Below, piece after piece: positions 32,799 to 41,128 of a stretch of DNA of 64,000 bases (position 1 is its first letter; every line of letters starts with the position of its first letter). The stretch lies in NCBI RefSeq assembly GCF_026341035.1, contig NZ_JAPEOQ010000002.1, positions 1,550,001 through 1,614,000 of the forward strand, read 5' to 3'. Under the pieces are notes generated by a model, which saw only the letters and a list, made by a program, of their open reading frames with translations, had not been told where the DNA came from and did not search any database. The stretch comes from Streptomyces sp. NBC_01016. Its GTDB lineage: Bacteria; Actinomycetota; Actinomycetes; Streptomycetales; Streptomycetaceae. The translations under genes and the position numbers were made by a program.

Positions 32799-33623
32799 AT
32801 GACCACGACCCTGCGGCCGACCGAGCCGCTCCAGCGAACCCCCGACGGCTCGCGCTCCCGCCACTACGCGGTATGCGTGAACAGCCGCCCCGTCGGCACC
32901 CTGCACCTCGCCACGCACCCGGTCTTCGGCCCGTCCGTCGCCCAGGTCCTGGACCTGCGGATCGACGAGAAGGACCGGGGGCGCGGGCGTGCCACCGTCG
33001 CCGCGCTCGCCGCCGAGGAGGTCGCCCGCTCCTGGAACTGCCGCCGCGTCGAGGTGGCCGTCCCCGCCGACGCGCAGGGCATGCTCCGCCTCGCGGGCGC
33101 CCTCGGCTACGTGGAGCGCAACCGCAACATGACGAAGGCCCTGCCCGAACAGCCGCCCGCCCTGCCCGGAGGCAGCGTGGGCCGGCGCATGACGGAGGCC
33201 GAGTACGGGCCGTGGCTCGCGCACACCAAGACGGGGTACGCGCGCACCTGGGTCGAGCGCGGCGCCACCGAGGAAGAGGCGCGTCAGAAGGCGGAGCGCG
33301 ATCACGCCGCGCTGCTCCCGGAGGGCGTCGCCACCCCGGACGTCCTGCTCAGCGTGCTGGAGCACGACTCCGAGCGGGTCGGAACGCTGTGGGTGGCGCA
33401 GCGCCCCGACGGGGCGTTCGTCTTCGACGTCGAGGTGTCGGCCGAGCACCGGGGGCGTGGCCACGGGCGCTCGCTGATGCTGCTCGCCGAGGCGGACTCG
33501 ATCGCCGCGGGCGCCACCCGGATCGGCCTCAACGTCTTCGCACGCAACGCGACCGCGCAGTGCCTGTACGACTCGCTCGGCTACGAGCCGACCGGTCACT
33601 ACCTCTACAAGCAGCTGCTGTGA
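32799..33623 (+). CDS. tandem-domain GNAT acetyltransferase
   Basis: A 274-residue protein with two GNAT-like halves. The first (about residues 1-115) has LDLRIDEKDRGRGRATVAAL, an acetyl-CoA motif; the second (about 125-274) has FDVEVSAEHRGRGHGRSLML and FARNATAQCLYDSLGY. Double-GNAT proteins of this size include MshD-like mycothiol synthases, but the characteristic match is not strong enough to claim that. ATG 32799 gives MTTTLRPTEP; ATG 32781 and GTG 32775 are alternatives. Substrate unknown. Confidence 0.83.
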   Translation: MTTTLRPTEPLQRTPDGSRSRHYAVCVNSRPVGTLHLATHPVFGPSVAQVLDLRIDEKDRGRGRATVAALAAEEVARSWNCRRVEVAVPADAQGMLRLAGALGYVERNRNMTKALPEQPPALPGGSVGRRMTEAEYGPWLAHTKTGYARTWVERGATEEEARQKAERDHAALLPEGVATPDVLLSVLEHDSERVGTLWVAQRPDGAFVFDVEVSAEHRGRGHGRSLMLLAEADSIAAGATRIGLNVFARNATAQCLYDSLGYEPTGHYLYKQLL

Positions 33624-33638
33624 CAGCCGCTGTGAGGG
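33615..33638. repeat. imperfect 12-bp duplication spanning the GNAT stop
   Basis: CTGCTGTGACAG (33615-33626) is followed by CCGCTGTGAGGG (33627-33638), 9 of 12 matching. The first copy contains the last two Leu codons and TGA of the GNAT gene. This is the weakest member of the stop-codon duplication set. Confidence 0.5.
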
Positions 33639-34142
33639 TCAGGCCTGCTCGGCGAGCAGCCGGTCCGCGATCGCCTCGATCCGCTCGCGCAGCCCCTCCT
33701 GGCTCTTGCCGCCGTGCAGCAGCTCCCCGCCGATCTCGTACGTGGGCGTGCCGGTCACGCCGATGACCTTGCCCTCGGCCTGGTCGGCGTCGACGATCAG
33801 GATGTGCCGGCCGTCGACGAGCGCGGTGTCGAACTCCTCGGCGTCCAGGCCGAGTTCGCCCGCCACCGCGACGAGGAACGCCTCGCCCTTGCGGTCGAAC
33901 TCCTCGACCCGCCCGAGTACGGCCTCCACGTACGGCCACCCCTTGCCCTGCGCGAACGCCTCCTCGGCGGCCTGCGCACCGGCGAAGGAGTGCTTGTGCT
34001 TCTCGAGCGGGAAGTGCCGCAGGCGCAGCTCGACGCGGTCGCCGTAGCGCTCGCGCAGCGCGCGGAGGTCGTCCAGGGCCGAGCGGCAGTCGGGGCACTG
34101 CAGCTCGCACCACATGTCAAGGATGGGGTTCGGGGCGTTCAT
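33639..34142 (-). CDS. DsbA-family thioredoxin-fold oxidoreductase
   Basis: A 167-residue cytoplasmic protein (MNAPNPILDMWCELQCPDCR in part) with CPDC as the redox motif near the N-terminus, followed by a helical insertion (HFPLEKHKHSFAGAQAAEEA) and the cis-proline region VTGTPTYEIGGELLHG. This is the DsbA/FrnE-like arrangement. There is no signal peptide, so a cytosolic thiol-disulfide role, perhaps with mycothiol, is likelier than envelope folding. ATG 34142 is clear because the upstream frame has no ribosome site. Convergent to the double-GNAT gene. Confidence 0.9.
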   Translation of the reverse strand: MNAPNPILDMWCELQCPDCRSALDDLRALRERYGDRVELRLRHFPLEKHKHSFAGAQAAEEAFAQGKGWPYVEAVLGRVEEFDRKGEAFLVAVAGELGLDAEEFDTALVDGRHILIVDADQAEGKVIGVTGTPTYEIGGELLHGGKSQEGLRERIEAIADRLLAEQA

Positions 34143-34322
34143 GGGTGCCAGTCTTCCAGGACCGTCCGCCGGGCCCAACCTGGACCTGCGGAGGAGCCCC
34201 GACCCCGAGATGTCCCCCAGATGTGGCCGAGGTGGGCCCCGGGCGTGGCCCGCGGACCCCAAGGCGGTGCAGGATGGGAGGAGGGGGAAGCGCCCCACGA
34301 TGTCCGAACTCGGGAGGACCGG

Positions 34323-34757
34323 ATGATTGCCGAGACCGTGTGTTCCGCCGTTGCCGTGGCGGGCCTGGGCATCGCCGGGGTTCTCGCCTTCCGAAAGCGG
34401 TTCCTCAAAGCCGCTCGTGCCGTCGCCTACGCCCTCGTACCGCTGGGCCTGGTGATGACGGGCGCGGTGGAGTGGGCTGTGGACACGGCGTTCAGCCCGA
34501 CCGCCTGGGCCGGCTTCGGTGTGCTCGGCGCCGCCTGGCTGATGTTCATGGGGACGCGGGCCGTCGAGCGGCGCCGCTCCGGCCGCCCCGCCAAGGAGCG
34601 CGAGGCCGCCATCGCTCCCGCGGCGTCCGCGCCCTCGCTCGGCGAGAGCCGGCGCCCCACGCCCGCGGCGCAGCCGAAGCAGGCGAAGCCGACGAAGGCC
34701 GAGCCCTCGGAGGACTTCAGCGACATCGAGGCGATCCTCAAGAAGCACGGCATCTGA
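34323..34757 (+). CDS. membrane protein with Lys/Pro/Ala linker tail
   Basis: A 144-residue protein. Residues 1-80 carry three hydrophobic helices (TVCSAVAVAGLGIAGVLAF; AVAYALVPLGLVMTGAVEW; WAGFGVLGAAWLMFMG). The rest is a basic Ala/Pro/Lys linker ending EDFSDIEAILKKHGI, an acidic-basic C-terminal helix that looks like a protein-binding peptide. GGGAGGA precedes ATG 34323. No function recognised. The end of the gene is triplicated as an 18-bp tandem repeat. Confidence 0.78.
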   Translation: MIAETVCSAVAVAGLGIAGVLAFRKRFLKAARAVAYALVPLGLVMTGAVEWAVDTAFSPTAWAGFGVLGAAWLMFMGTRAVERRRSGRPAKEREAAIAPAASAPSLGESRRPTPAAQPKQAKPTKAEPSEDFSDIEAILKKHGI

Positions 34758-34797
34758 CAGCAGCACGGCATCCGACCGAAGCACGGCATCTGACGCC
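34744..34797. repeat. three tandem 18-bp copies spanning a stop codon
   Basis: AGCACGGCATCTGAC begins at 34744, 34762 (one change, CCGAC) and 34780, an exact 18-bp period. The first copy encodes the final Lys-His-Gly-Ile-stop of the membrane protein. Confidence 0.9.
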
Positions 34798-34900
34798 AAC
34801 CGGCGCCCGCGGCCCGCTGTCACGGGTTCCCGCCAACTACCCCTCGAAAGTGGTCGGTTGAGTGCCCGCCACCCGATAAGTGCGCCATCATCACGACGAG

Positions 34901-35131
34901 ATGCTGGACACACCGCAGCTGCCCGACCAGCTGGACGCCGACCAGGGGCAGGCGCCCCACAGCGAGCCCGCGCCGCCCGTGCCCGTACGAACCGAGAAGC
35001 GGACAGAGAAGCGGACCGAGAGCCCGCGAGGCTGCCTCTTCGCGCTCTCCCAACCCCCGCTGATGATCTTCCTGGGGGTGATCGGCAGCCTGCTCCTGAT
35101 GGCCGCGCTGCACGACCTGCTCCTGCTGTGA
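34901..35131 (+). CDS. small tail-anchored-like membrane protein
   Basis: A 76-residue protein starting MLDTPQLPDQLDADQGQAPH, acidic and Pro-rich, with a duplicated EKRTEKRTE segment in the middle and one C-terminal membrane helix (PPLMIFLGVIGSLLLMAALH) followed by Asp-Leu-Leu-Leu-Leu. GTG 34880 is an alternative start adding seven residues. Function unknown. It converges on the CGNR gene, stops 6 bp apart. Confidence 0.6.
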   Translation: MLDTPQLPDQLDADQGQAPHSEPAPPVPVRTEKRTEKRTESPRGCLFALSQPPLMIFLGVIGSLLLMAALHDLLLL

Positions 35132-35137
35132 ACGGAT

Positions 35138-35710
35138 TCAGCCCGTGGCTTCCTTGCGGCGCGCCCGGTACGCCGCGACATGCAGCCGGTTCCCGCACGT
35201 ACGGCTGTCGCAGTAGCGGCGCGAACGGTTGCGGGACAGGTCGACGAACGCGAACCGGCAGTCGGGCGCCTCGCAGCGCCGCAGCCGCTCCTGCTCCCCG
35301 GCGACCACGAAGAACGCCAGGGCCATCCCGCAGTCGGCCGCCAGGTGGTCGGCGACGGAGGCGCCGGGCGCGAAGTAGTGCATGTGCCAGTCGTAGCCGT
35401 CGTGGTCCGTCAGGCGGGGAGTGGTGCCCGCCTCCGCGACCAGCTCGTTGATCACTGCCGCCGCCGCCCGCTGGTCACTCGCCGCGAACACGGCCGAGAA
35501 GCGGTCACGCACCGCACGCACCGAGTGGAGATCATTTTCGGCGATCACGCCGACATCGCTGACATCGTTCCTTCGTACGAAATCCGTCAGCGCGGCCAGA
35601 CTCTCGAGCCCGTCCGCCTTCGCCTCGCCGTCCGGTGTCGTGTTCACCAGATCGACCACGGTGTCGAGCGCGCACCGGGTGTCGTGGGTGATCAGCACGA
35701 TTCGCTCCAT
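35138..35710 (-). CDS. CGNR zinc-finger (ABATE domain) regulator
   Basis: A 190-residue protein. The N-terminal 130 residues form the ABATE-type ligand domain (RCALDTVVDLVNT at the start). The C-terminal zinc finger is CEAPDCRFAFVDLSRNRSRR followed by YCDSRTCGNRLHVAAYRARR, with the CGNR tetrapeptide that names the family. Such proteins are putative stress or carbon-linked transcription factors in actinobacteria. I place the start at ATG 35710. No target is visible nearby. Confidence 0.9.
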   Translation of the reverse strand: MERIVLITHDTRCALDTVVDLVNTTPDGEAKADGLESLAALTDFVRRNDVSDVGVIAENDLHSVRAVRDRFSAVFAASDQRAAAAVINELVAEAGTTPRLTDHDGYDWHMHYFAPGASVADHLAADCGMALAFFVVAGEQERLRRCEAPDCRFAFVDLSRNRSRRYCDSRTCGNRLHVAAYRARRKEATG

Positions 35711-35942
35711 GGCCTGGGGTAGGGCTCCCGCCCGCCGATGCCGCACGAGCCTAGTACCTGCGGGCCACCAGGAACGCACCTGCGCCGCCACCGTGGAAAC
35801 TCCCACGGCGACGGCGCAGCTGTATGCCGTATGCGGTTGTCCCGACCGTGATGCCGTGCCGTTCCCCGAGTGGACGGCACGGCATGCTCTCGCGCTGCTC
35901 ACGCCGACCGGGTGCCGGCGCGGGCCTCCTCGTTCCGCGGCG

Positions 35943-36356
35943 CTAGTTTTCCGCGAGGATGTGCGACAGCTCCTGGTCGAGGTCGAAATGGCGGTGTTCC
36001 GTGCCGGGTGGCACGGCGGCGTCCGTTCGCTTGAGGAACGACTCCAGGGCCCGCGCCGGGGCCTCGAGCAGAGCCTCGCCCTCGGGAGAGCTCAGGGCGA
36101 TGCAGACAACGCCCTGACCGTGGCTACGGGACGGCCAGACTCGGACGTCTCCGGTGCCGGTAGGCCGATGAAGGCCTTCGGCGAGGAGGTCGCGGGCAAA
36201 CACCCATTCGACTGTCTCCTCGGCTCCGGTGTGGAAGGTGGCGTGCACGGCATAGGGATCGGCCGTGTCATACCGCAGACCTGCGGGAACGGGCAGTGAG
36301 GACTCGCTCGACACAACGAGGCGCAGGTGCAGCTCGCAGCTGACCGTGGTGTTCAT
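35943..36356 (-). CDS. ssgB: sporulation-specific cell division protein SsgB
   Basis: A 137-residue SsgA-like protein (MNTTVSCELHLRLVVSSESS in part, then PVPAGLRYDTADPYAVHATFH), the length and sequence I recall for SsgB of Streptomyces. SsgB marks septum sites in aerial hyphae, recruits FtsZ and is needed for sporulation. ATG 36356 is chosen over the upstream 36422 because the shorter form matches the family. In S. coelicolor ssgB transcription depends on sigma-H, and a candidate site is seen upstream. It is divergent from the PGPGW protein gene. Confidence 0.95.
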   Translation of the reverse strand: MNTTVSCELHLRLVVSSESSLPVPAGLRYDTADPYAVHATFHTGAEETVEWVFARDLLAEGLHRPTGTGDVRVWPSRSHGQGVVCIALSSPEGEALLEAPARALESFLKRTDAAVPPGTEHRHFDLDQELSHILAEN

Positions 36357-36417
36357 AAGCGCCAGGGCCTTTCGCTCAGTGTGCGCTCGGGGATTCGCAC
36401 GTCGGCGAAATCGACAT

Positions 36418-36441
36418 GCCACCTACGGTGCCGTTGTAAAC
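36418..36441 (-). promoter_or_regulatory. candidate sigma-H-type promoter for ssgB
   Basis: On the minus strand GTTT (36441-36438), a 14-bp gap and GGTGGC (36423-36418) resemble the GTTT-N14-16-GGGTAY pattern of stress sigma factors. The -10 match is imperfect. Assigned on position and known sigma-H dependence of ssgB. Confidence 0.35.
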
Positions 36442-36546
36442 CCCTCTGAGTGTTTTGAGTGTCTTTAGGTAGCTCGTACGGCCGAGTCTTATCTGCGGGA
36501 GAACGCCCATTCCGGTGACGCGAAAGAGTCGGGTAGGTTTGAGCGT

Positions 36547-37017
36547 ATGAATACGGGGAGTGACAAGGGGGCCAAGGAGCCCGAGGCGCCCGAGACGGCC
36601 GATGCGGCCTCCGGGGCCGGTGCCGACGGTGCGGCTTCCGAGGAGAAGCCGCTCGGGTCGCGGGCGCCGGGGTTCATCCAGGCCAGGCGGACGCTGCATC
36701 TGAGCTGGCAGGTCGGCGTCTTCATCGTGGGGCTCGCGGTCGTCGTGGGCGGCGTGATCATGCTGCCGCTGCCGGGGCCCGGCTGGCTGGTGATCTTCGG
36801 CGGCATGGCGATCTGGGCGACCGAGTTCGTCTGGGCGCAGCTGGTCCTGCGCTGGACGAAGCGGAAGGTCACGGAGGCGACGCAGCGCGCGCTCGACCCG
36901 AGGGTGCGGCGGCGGAACATCATCCTGACCACGATCGGCGTCGTGATCATCGCCGTGCTCGGCGGGGTCTACGTATGGAAGTTCGGGCTCGAGATGCCGT
37001 GGAACATCAAGCAGTGA
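36547..37017 (+). CDS. PGPGW-type membrane protein (TIGR02611-like)
   Basis: A 156-residue protein with an acidic, disordered N-terminus (about 50 residues), then two membrane helices (WQVGVFIVGLAVVVGGVIML and IILTTIGVVIIAVLGGVYVW). The signature PLPGPGWLVIFGGMAI after the first helix is the PGPGW motif of a conserved actinobacterial membrane family. Function unknown; its divergent pairing with ssgB suggests, but does not show, a link to sporulation. ATG 36547. Confidence 0.85.
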   Translation: MNTGSDKGAKEPEAPETADAASGAGADGAASEEKPLGSRAPGFIQARRTLHLSWQVGVFIVGLAVVVGGVIMLPLPGPGWLVIFGGMAIWATEFVWAQLVLRWTKRKVTEATQRALDPRVRRRNIILTTIGVVIIAVLGGVYVWKFGLEMPWNIKQ

Positions 37018-37080
37018 CCGCAGGCGGCGCAGAGTGGTCCCAGGCACCCGCTGACATGGGGTAATGTTCTTCCTGCGCCC

Positions 37081-37152
37081 GGGCGATTAGCTCAGTGGGA
37101 GAGCGCTTCGTTCACACCGAAGAGGTCACTGGTTCGAACCCAGTATCGCCCA
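37081..37152 (+). tRNA. tRNA-Val (CAC), copy 1
   Basis: 72-nt cloverleaf with acceptor GGGCGAT/ATCGCCC, anticodon stem CTTCG/CGAAG and loop TTCACAC, so anticodon CAC. No encoded CCA. It is identical over 78 bp (37081-37158) to the second copy at 44515. Confidence 0.95.
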
Positions 37153-37158
37153 CCCGGA

Positions 37159-37203
37159 CCGACGGCCCCGGAGACATCGAGTCTCCGGGGCCGTCGGCGT
37201 TTT
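37159..37203 (+). terminator. 17-bp-stem intrinsic terminator after tRNA-Val
   Basis: CCGACGGCCCCGGAGAC (37159-37175) pairs perfectly with 37181-37197 around ATCGA and is followed by CGTTTTT, a textbook rho-independent terminator. Confidence 0.93.
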
Positions 37204-37224
37204 TCGTGGCCGACCTGGGCGTTC

Positions 37225-37304
37225 GAAGCGCTTCCGCTCAAATCTTTGTCCGAACTGTTGACGCACCCCCCACCCGTCTCTACTTTTGCTCGGCAAGCGC
37301 TTAC
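37225..37304 (+). promoter_or_regulatory. sugar ABC operon promoter bracketed by two LacI-type operators
   Basis: TTGACG (37258-37263), a 17-bp spacer and TACTTT (37281-37286) form a good promoter. GAAGCGCTTC (37225-37234) lies upstream and GCAAGCGCTTAC (37294-37304) overlaps the start region; both share the AAGCGCTT core typical of LacI-family sugar repressors. Centres are 69 bp apart, a spacing that permits looping. No LacI gene lies in the cluster. Confidence 0.7.
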
Positions 37305-37340
37305 CTAAAACGATTCAATGCACGGGTGGAGGGGCTAACT

Positions 37341-38663
37341 GTGCCTATGAACAGGGATCTTGGTCGAAGAGGCGTGCTGAAGGTGGCCGGGGCTTCGGTC
37401 GCGGCGCTCGGGCTGACCGCGGCCGGGTGCGGTGGTGACGGTGGGTCAGGAGATGCGGGGAACGCGGACGGTCCGGCGACCCTGCGGTTCGCCTGGTGGG
37501 GCGGCGAACCGCGCGCCGTGAAAATCAAGAAGGCGATCGCGCTCTTCGAGAAGAAGAACCCGAAGATCAAAATCAAGCCGGAATTCACCGATTACCAAGC
37601 ATTCTGGGAGAAGTTCCAGACGCAGGCCTCGGGCGGAAATCCTCCGGATGTATTCCTCAACTCCGTTGCCTTCCTTGCGAAGTACGACAAGCGCGGAGTT
37701 CTGCTCGACCTCAAGTCCCAGGTGGACGCCGGGAATCTGAGCCTGAAGAACTTCCGCGGCGGCGTCGAGACGGCCGGCCAGGTATCCGGAGGCAAGCAGG
37801 TCGCGGTTCCGGTAGGCGCCAACACCATGTCGCTCGTCATCGACAAGAAGGCCTGGGACAAGGCGGGCGTGGAACCGAAGTTCGGCTGGACCTGGGACGA
37901 GTACTTCACGTCGCTCCAGACCATCCAGGACAAGCTGAAGATCGCGGGCGACACGGGCTACGCGGGGGTCATGTACCTCTACGACCTGTATCTCCGTCAG
38001 AACGGCAAGGCGTTCTTCAAGGACGGCAAACTCGGCTTCGCCCAGGACGATCTGACGCAGTGGTGGTCGGACTACTACAAGCGCGTGAAGTCCGGGATCG
38101 TCGCAGACCCCAAGAAGATCGAGCAGGTCAAGCCGAAGTCCGGGCTCTCGGCCGGGCTCGCGGGCGCCGAGTTCACCTGGGACAACTTCTCGGTGCGCTA
38201 CGAGGGCGAGGGCGACTCCGACTACGCGCTCGCGCCGATCCCGACGACCGACGGCAAGGACACCGGCCAGTACCTCGGCTCGCTGATGCTGTCGATCTCC
38301 ACCAAGTGCGAGGCCCAGGCGCAGGCCGCCAAGTTCATCGACTTCATGGTCCACGACCCCGAGGTCGGCAAGGTCATGGGCTACGACATGGGTGTGCTCG
38401 CCACCGACGATCAGTTCGAGGCGTACAAGCCGGGCGCGGAGACCGACAAGGCGGTCGCCGAGGCCAACAAGGGCATCGCCGCGTACGAGAGCGATGTCGA
38501 GAAGGCCGGCGTGCTCGGCAAGATCACGCCGCACCCGTCGGGCGCGGATGTCGTCGAGGCCGCGTTCCTGCGCATCGCCGGTGACGTCGCCAACGCCAAG
38601 CAGAAGGTCCCGGCAGCGGTGAAGCAGTTCTTCAGCGAGGCCGAGGCAGCCTTCCAGGCCTGA
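37341..38663 (+). CDS. sugar ABC importer, substrate-binding lipoprotein
   Basis: A 440-residue extracellular solute-binding protein (family 1, carbohydrate). The N-terminus has a twin-arginine segment GRRGVLKVAGASVAALGLTA and lipobox AAGC, so it is probably a Tat-exported lipoprotein. LRFAWWGGEPRAVKIKKAIA starts the mature domain. GTG 37341 is favoured by GAGGGG 6 bp upstream; ATG 37347 is the alternative. Two permease genes follow, then DUF624 and a PL26-like lyase gene, which suggests rhamnogalacturonan-derived oligosaccharides as ligand. Confidence 0.9.
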   Translation: MPMNRDLGRRGVLKVAGASVAALGLTAAGCGGDGGSGDAGNADGPATLRFAWWGGEPRAVKIKKAIALFEKKNPKIKIKPEFTDYQAFWEKFQTQASGGNPPDVFLNSVAFLAKYDKRGVLLDLKSQVDAGNLSLKNFRGGVETAGQVSGGKQVAVPVGANTMSLVIDKKAWDKAGVEPKFGWTWDEYFTSLQTIQDKLKIAGDTGYAGVMYLYDLYLRQNGKAFFKDGKLGFAQDDLTQWWSDYYKRVKSGIVADPKKIEQVKPKSGLSAGLAGAEFTWDNFSVRYEGEGDSDYALAPIPTTDGKDTGQYLGSLMLSISTKCEAQAQAAKFIDFMVHDPEVGKVMGYDMGVLATDDQFEAYKPGAETDKAVAEANKGIAAYESDVEKAGVLGKITPHPSGADVVEAAFLRIAGDVANAKQKVPAAVKQFFSEAEAAFQA

Positions 38664-38695
38664 CAGCCCCTACGTTTCCGAGGGGAAACAGCACC

Positions 38696-39652
38696 ATGTC
38701 GCTCGTCAAGGACGCCACAGTCCTGGCCGAAGAGGTGAACGTTGTCCGACCCGTCGCACAAAAGCGGCGGGGACGGCGCGACAACCTCGCCGGCTATCTG
38801 TTCATGTCGCCGTGGCTCGCGGGGTTCCTGCTGCTCACGGCGGGGCCGATGATCGCCTCGCTCTACTACGCGTTCACGGACTACAACCTGTTCGCGGCGC
38901 CGAAGTGGATCGGGTTCGACAACTTCACGGCCATGTTCGACGACCCGCGCTGGCAGAAGTCCGTGCAGGTCACGCTCAAGTACGTGGTCATCGGCACCCC
39001 GTTGAAGCTGCTGCTCGCGCTCGGCGTCGCGCTGCTGCTCAACCAGAGCCGCCGCGGCCAGGGGCTGTACCGGGCCGCGTTCTACGCGCCGTCGCTGATC
39101 GGCGCCAGCGTCTCGGTCGGCTTCGTCTGGCGGGCGCTGTTCTCCGACAACGCCGTCGTCGACAAGGGTCTTGGCTCCCTAGGCCTGAACCTCGGTGGCT
39201 GGATCGGCGACCCGGACATGATCCTCTACTCGCTGGTGGCGCTCACCGTCTGGCAGTTCGGCGCGCCCATGGTCATCTTCCTGGCCGGCCTCAAACAGGT
39301 GCCGCGCGAGCTGTACGAGGCCGCCGCCGTCGACGGGGCGGGACCGCTGCGCCGGTTCTGGAACATCACCCTGCCGATGATCTCTCCGGTGCTCTTCTTC
39401 AACGTCCTGCTGGAGTCGATCCACTCGTTCCAGATCTTCGGCTCCGCGTACGTCGTCTCCAACACGTTCTGCGGACCGGCCGACGCCACCCTCGTCTACA
39501 CCTGCTACCTGTACCAAAAGGGCTTCCAGCAGTCCCAGATGGGCTTCGCATCCGCCATGGCCTGGATGCTGCTGCTGGCGGTCGCGCTCGTCACCGTCGT
39601 CCTGTTCTGGTCCCAGAAGAAGTGGGTGCACTACGAGGAGGACGTCAAGTGA
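38696..39652 (+). CDS. sugar ABC importer permease (MalF type)
   Basis: A 318-residue permease with six predicted membrane helices and the ATPase-docking EAA loop EAAAVDGAGPLRRFWNITLP (about residues 203-222). Its 3' end overlaps the second permease by 4 bp (GTGA). The importer has no ATPase gene here; Streptomyces commonly uses the shared MsiK ATPase for such systems (family knowledge). Confidence 0.93.
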   Translation: MSLVKDATVLAEEVNVVRPVAQKRRGRRDNLAGYLFMSPWLAGFLLLTAGPMIASLYYAFTDYNLFAAPKWIGFDNFTAMFDDPRWQKSVQVTLKYVVIGTPLKLLLALGVALLLNQSRRGQGLYRAAFYAPSLIGASVSVGFVWRALFSDNAVVDKGLGSLGLNLGGWIGDPDMILYSLVALTVWQFGAPMVIFLAGLKQVPRELYEAAAVDGAGPLRRFWNITLPMISPVLFFNVLLESIHSFQIFGSAYVVSNTFCGPADATLVYTCYLYQKGFQQSQMGFASAMAWMLLLAVALVTVVLFWSQKKWVHYEEDVK

Positions 39653-40521
39653 CCACGCTGACACCCGAGTTGAAGAGTGGCGCCAACCCGCGCAAGCGCA
39701 CAGGATCCCTCGTCTGGCACGTCTTCGCGATCACCGTGCTCTGCGTCGTCCTCTATCCGGTCGTCTGGGTGATCGGCGCCGCCTTCAAGCCCGGCAAGAA
39801 GATCGTCGGCTCGCTCGACCTCTTCCCCGCCGACCCGATCCTCGACAACGTCAAGGGCCTCGCCGACGGCATCGCGGGCATCTCCATCAGCACGTTCTTC
39901 ACCAACTCGCTGTTCTACGCGGGCATGGCCGTCGTCGGCGTCGTCATCTCCAGCTCGCTCACCGCGTACGCCTTCGCGAAGATCCCCTTCCGCGGGCGGA
40001 AGCTGCTCTTCGCGTTGATGATCGGCACACTGCTGCTGCCGTACCACGTGCTGCTCATCCCGCAGTACGTGATGTTCCAGAAGCTGGAGCTCATCAACAC
40101 GTACGTGCCGCTCCTCGCGGGGAAGTTCCTGGCGACGGAGGCGTTCTTCGTCTTCCTCATGGTGCAGTTCATGCGCGGGCTTCCACGGGAACTGGACGAG
40201 GCGGCGCGGCTCGACGGCTGCGGCCATCTGCGGATCTACTGGTCGATCGTGCTGCCGCTGTGCCGGCCCGCCCTGATCACCAGCGCGATCTTCACGTTCA
40301 TCAACGCCTGGAACGACTTCATGGGCCCGCTGATCTACCTCAACGAGCCCTCCAAATACACCGTCTCGCTCGGCCTGATGATGTTCCGCGACCAGCAGGG
40401 CATCTCCGACTACGGCGGTCAGATCGCCATGGCGATGATGGCGCTCATCCCGGTCATCGCCTTCTTCATGGCCTTCCAGCGGTATCTGATCGACGGCATG
40501 GCCACGTCGGGGCTCAAGTGA
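39649..40521 (+). CDS. sugar ABC importer permease (MalG type)
   Basis: A 290-residue permease with six helices and EAA loop DEAARLDGCGHLRIYWSIVL (about residues 184-203). GTG 39649 overlaps the preceding stop; its own stop overlaps the GTG of the DUF624 gene. The chain of 4-bp overlaps shows one transcript for the two permeases and the DUF624 protein. Confidence 0.93.
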   Translation: MTTLTPELKSGANPRKRTGSLVWHVFAITVLCVVLYPVVWVIGAAFKPGKKIVGSLDLFPADPILDNVKGLADGIAGISISTFFTNSLFYAGMAVVGVVISSSLTAYAFAKIPFRGRKLLFALMIGTLLLPYHVLLIPQYVMFQKLELINTYVPLLAGKFLATEAFFVFLMVQFMRGLPRELDEAARLDGCGHLRIYWSIVLPLCRPALITSAIFTFINAWNDFMGPLIYLNEPSKYTVSLGLMMFRDQQGISDYGGQIAMAMMALIPVIAFFMAFQRYLIDGMATSGLK

Positions 40522-41123
40522 GGGCCGCGGCCCGGAGCGCCGCACGTAGCGGCGCGCGCGTCGAGTCGCGGCGGCGCGTCGGGTTCTCCGTCTTCGCCGA
40601 GTGTCTGCTCACCGGGGTGTGGATCGCGCTCGCGTCCGTACCGGTCGTCACCGCCCCGGCCGCCTTCGCCGCGGGGGCCCGGCATCTGCGCCGCCGGATC
40701 GGTGAACAGAGCGGCGGATGGCGGGAGTTCGCGGCCGACGTCCGTGTCGCGGCGCGCCGCGGCTGGCTCGTCGGACTCGCCGGGGTGGTCGCCTGGCTCG
40801 CCGTCTGGATCGACCTGCGGGTGGCTCGGGCCGGGCTCCCGGGTGGTCAACTCGCCGCGGCCGTCGGCATCTTCGCGCTCATCGCGGGTGCCGTGACCGT
40901 GCTGCGGGCCGCCGCCGTCTGGGAGCCGGGCCGGTCCTGGCGGTCGCTGCTCGGCGACGCCGTCCGGCGCACCGTAGGGGCACCCGGCGGGTCCCTGCTC
41001 CTGGTGTGCGGGATCGCGCTCGTGATCCTCAGCGCGGAGTTCCTCGCGCCGCTCGCGGTCCCGGTGCTCGGCATCCTCGCCGCGGCGGCGGTCGCGGTGG
41101 AGGAACGCGGCCGCGCCCGCTGA
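40518..41123 (+). CDS. DUF624/YesL-like membrane protein
   Basis: A 201-residue membrane protein. The N-terminal hydrophobic segment LTGVWIALASVPVVTAPAAF carries the (L/W)-x-SxPVVT-x-PA pattern typical of DUF624 (YesL) proteins. These are found next to sugar ABC importers for rhamnogalacturonan or uronic-acid oligosaccharides, often with YetA/YesR-type enzymes. GTG 40518 overlaps the stop of the upstream permease by 4 bp. Molecular role unknown; perhaps it assists the importer. Confidence 0.72.
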   Translation: MRAAARSAARSGARVESRRRVGFSVFAECLLTGVWIALASVPVVTAPAAFAAGARHLRRRIGEQSGGWREFAADVRVAARRGWLVGLAGVVAWLAVWIDLRVARAGLPGGQLAAAVGIFALIAGAVTVLRAAAVWEPGRSWRSLLGDAVRRTVGAPGGSLLLVCGIALVILSAEFLAPLAVPVLGILAAAAVAVEERGRAR

Positions 41124-41128
41124 ACCGG

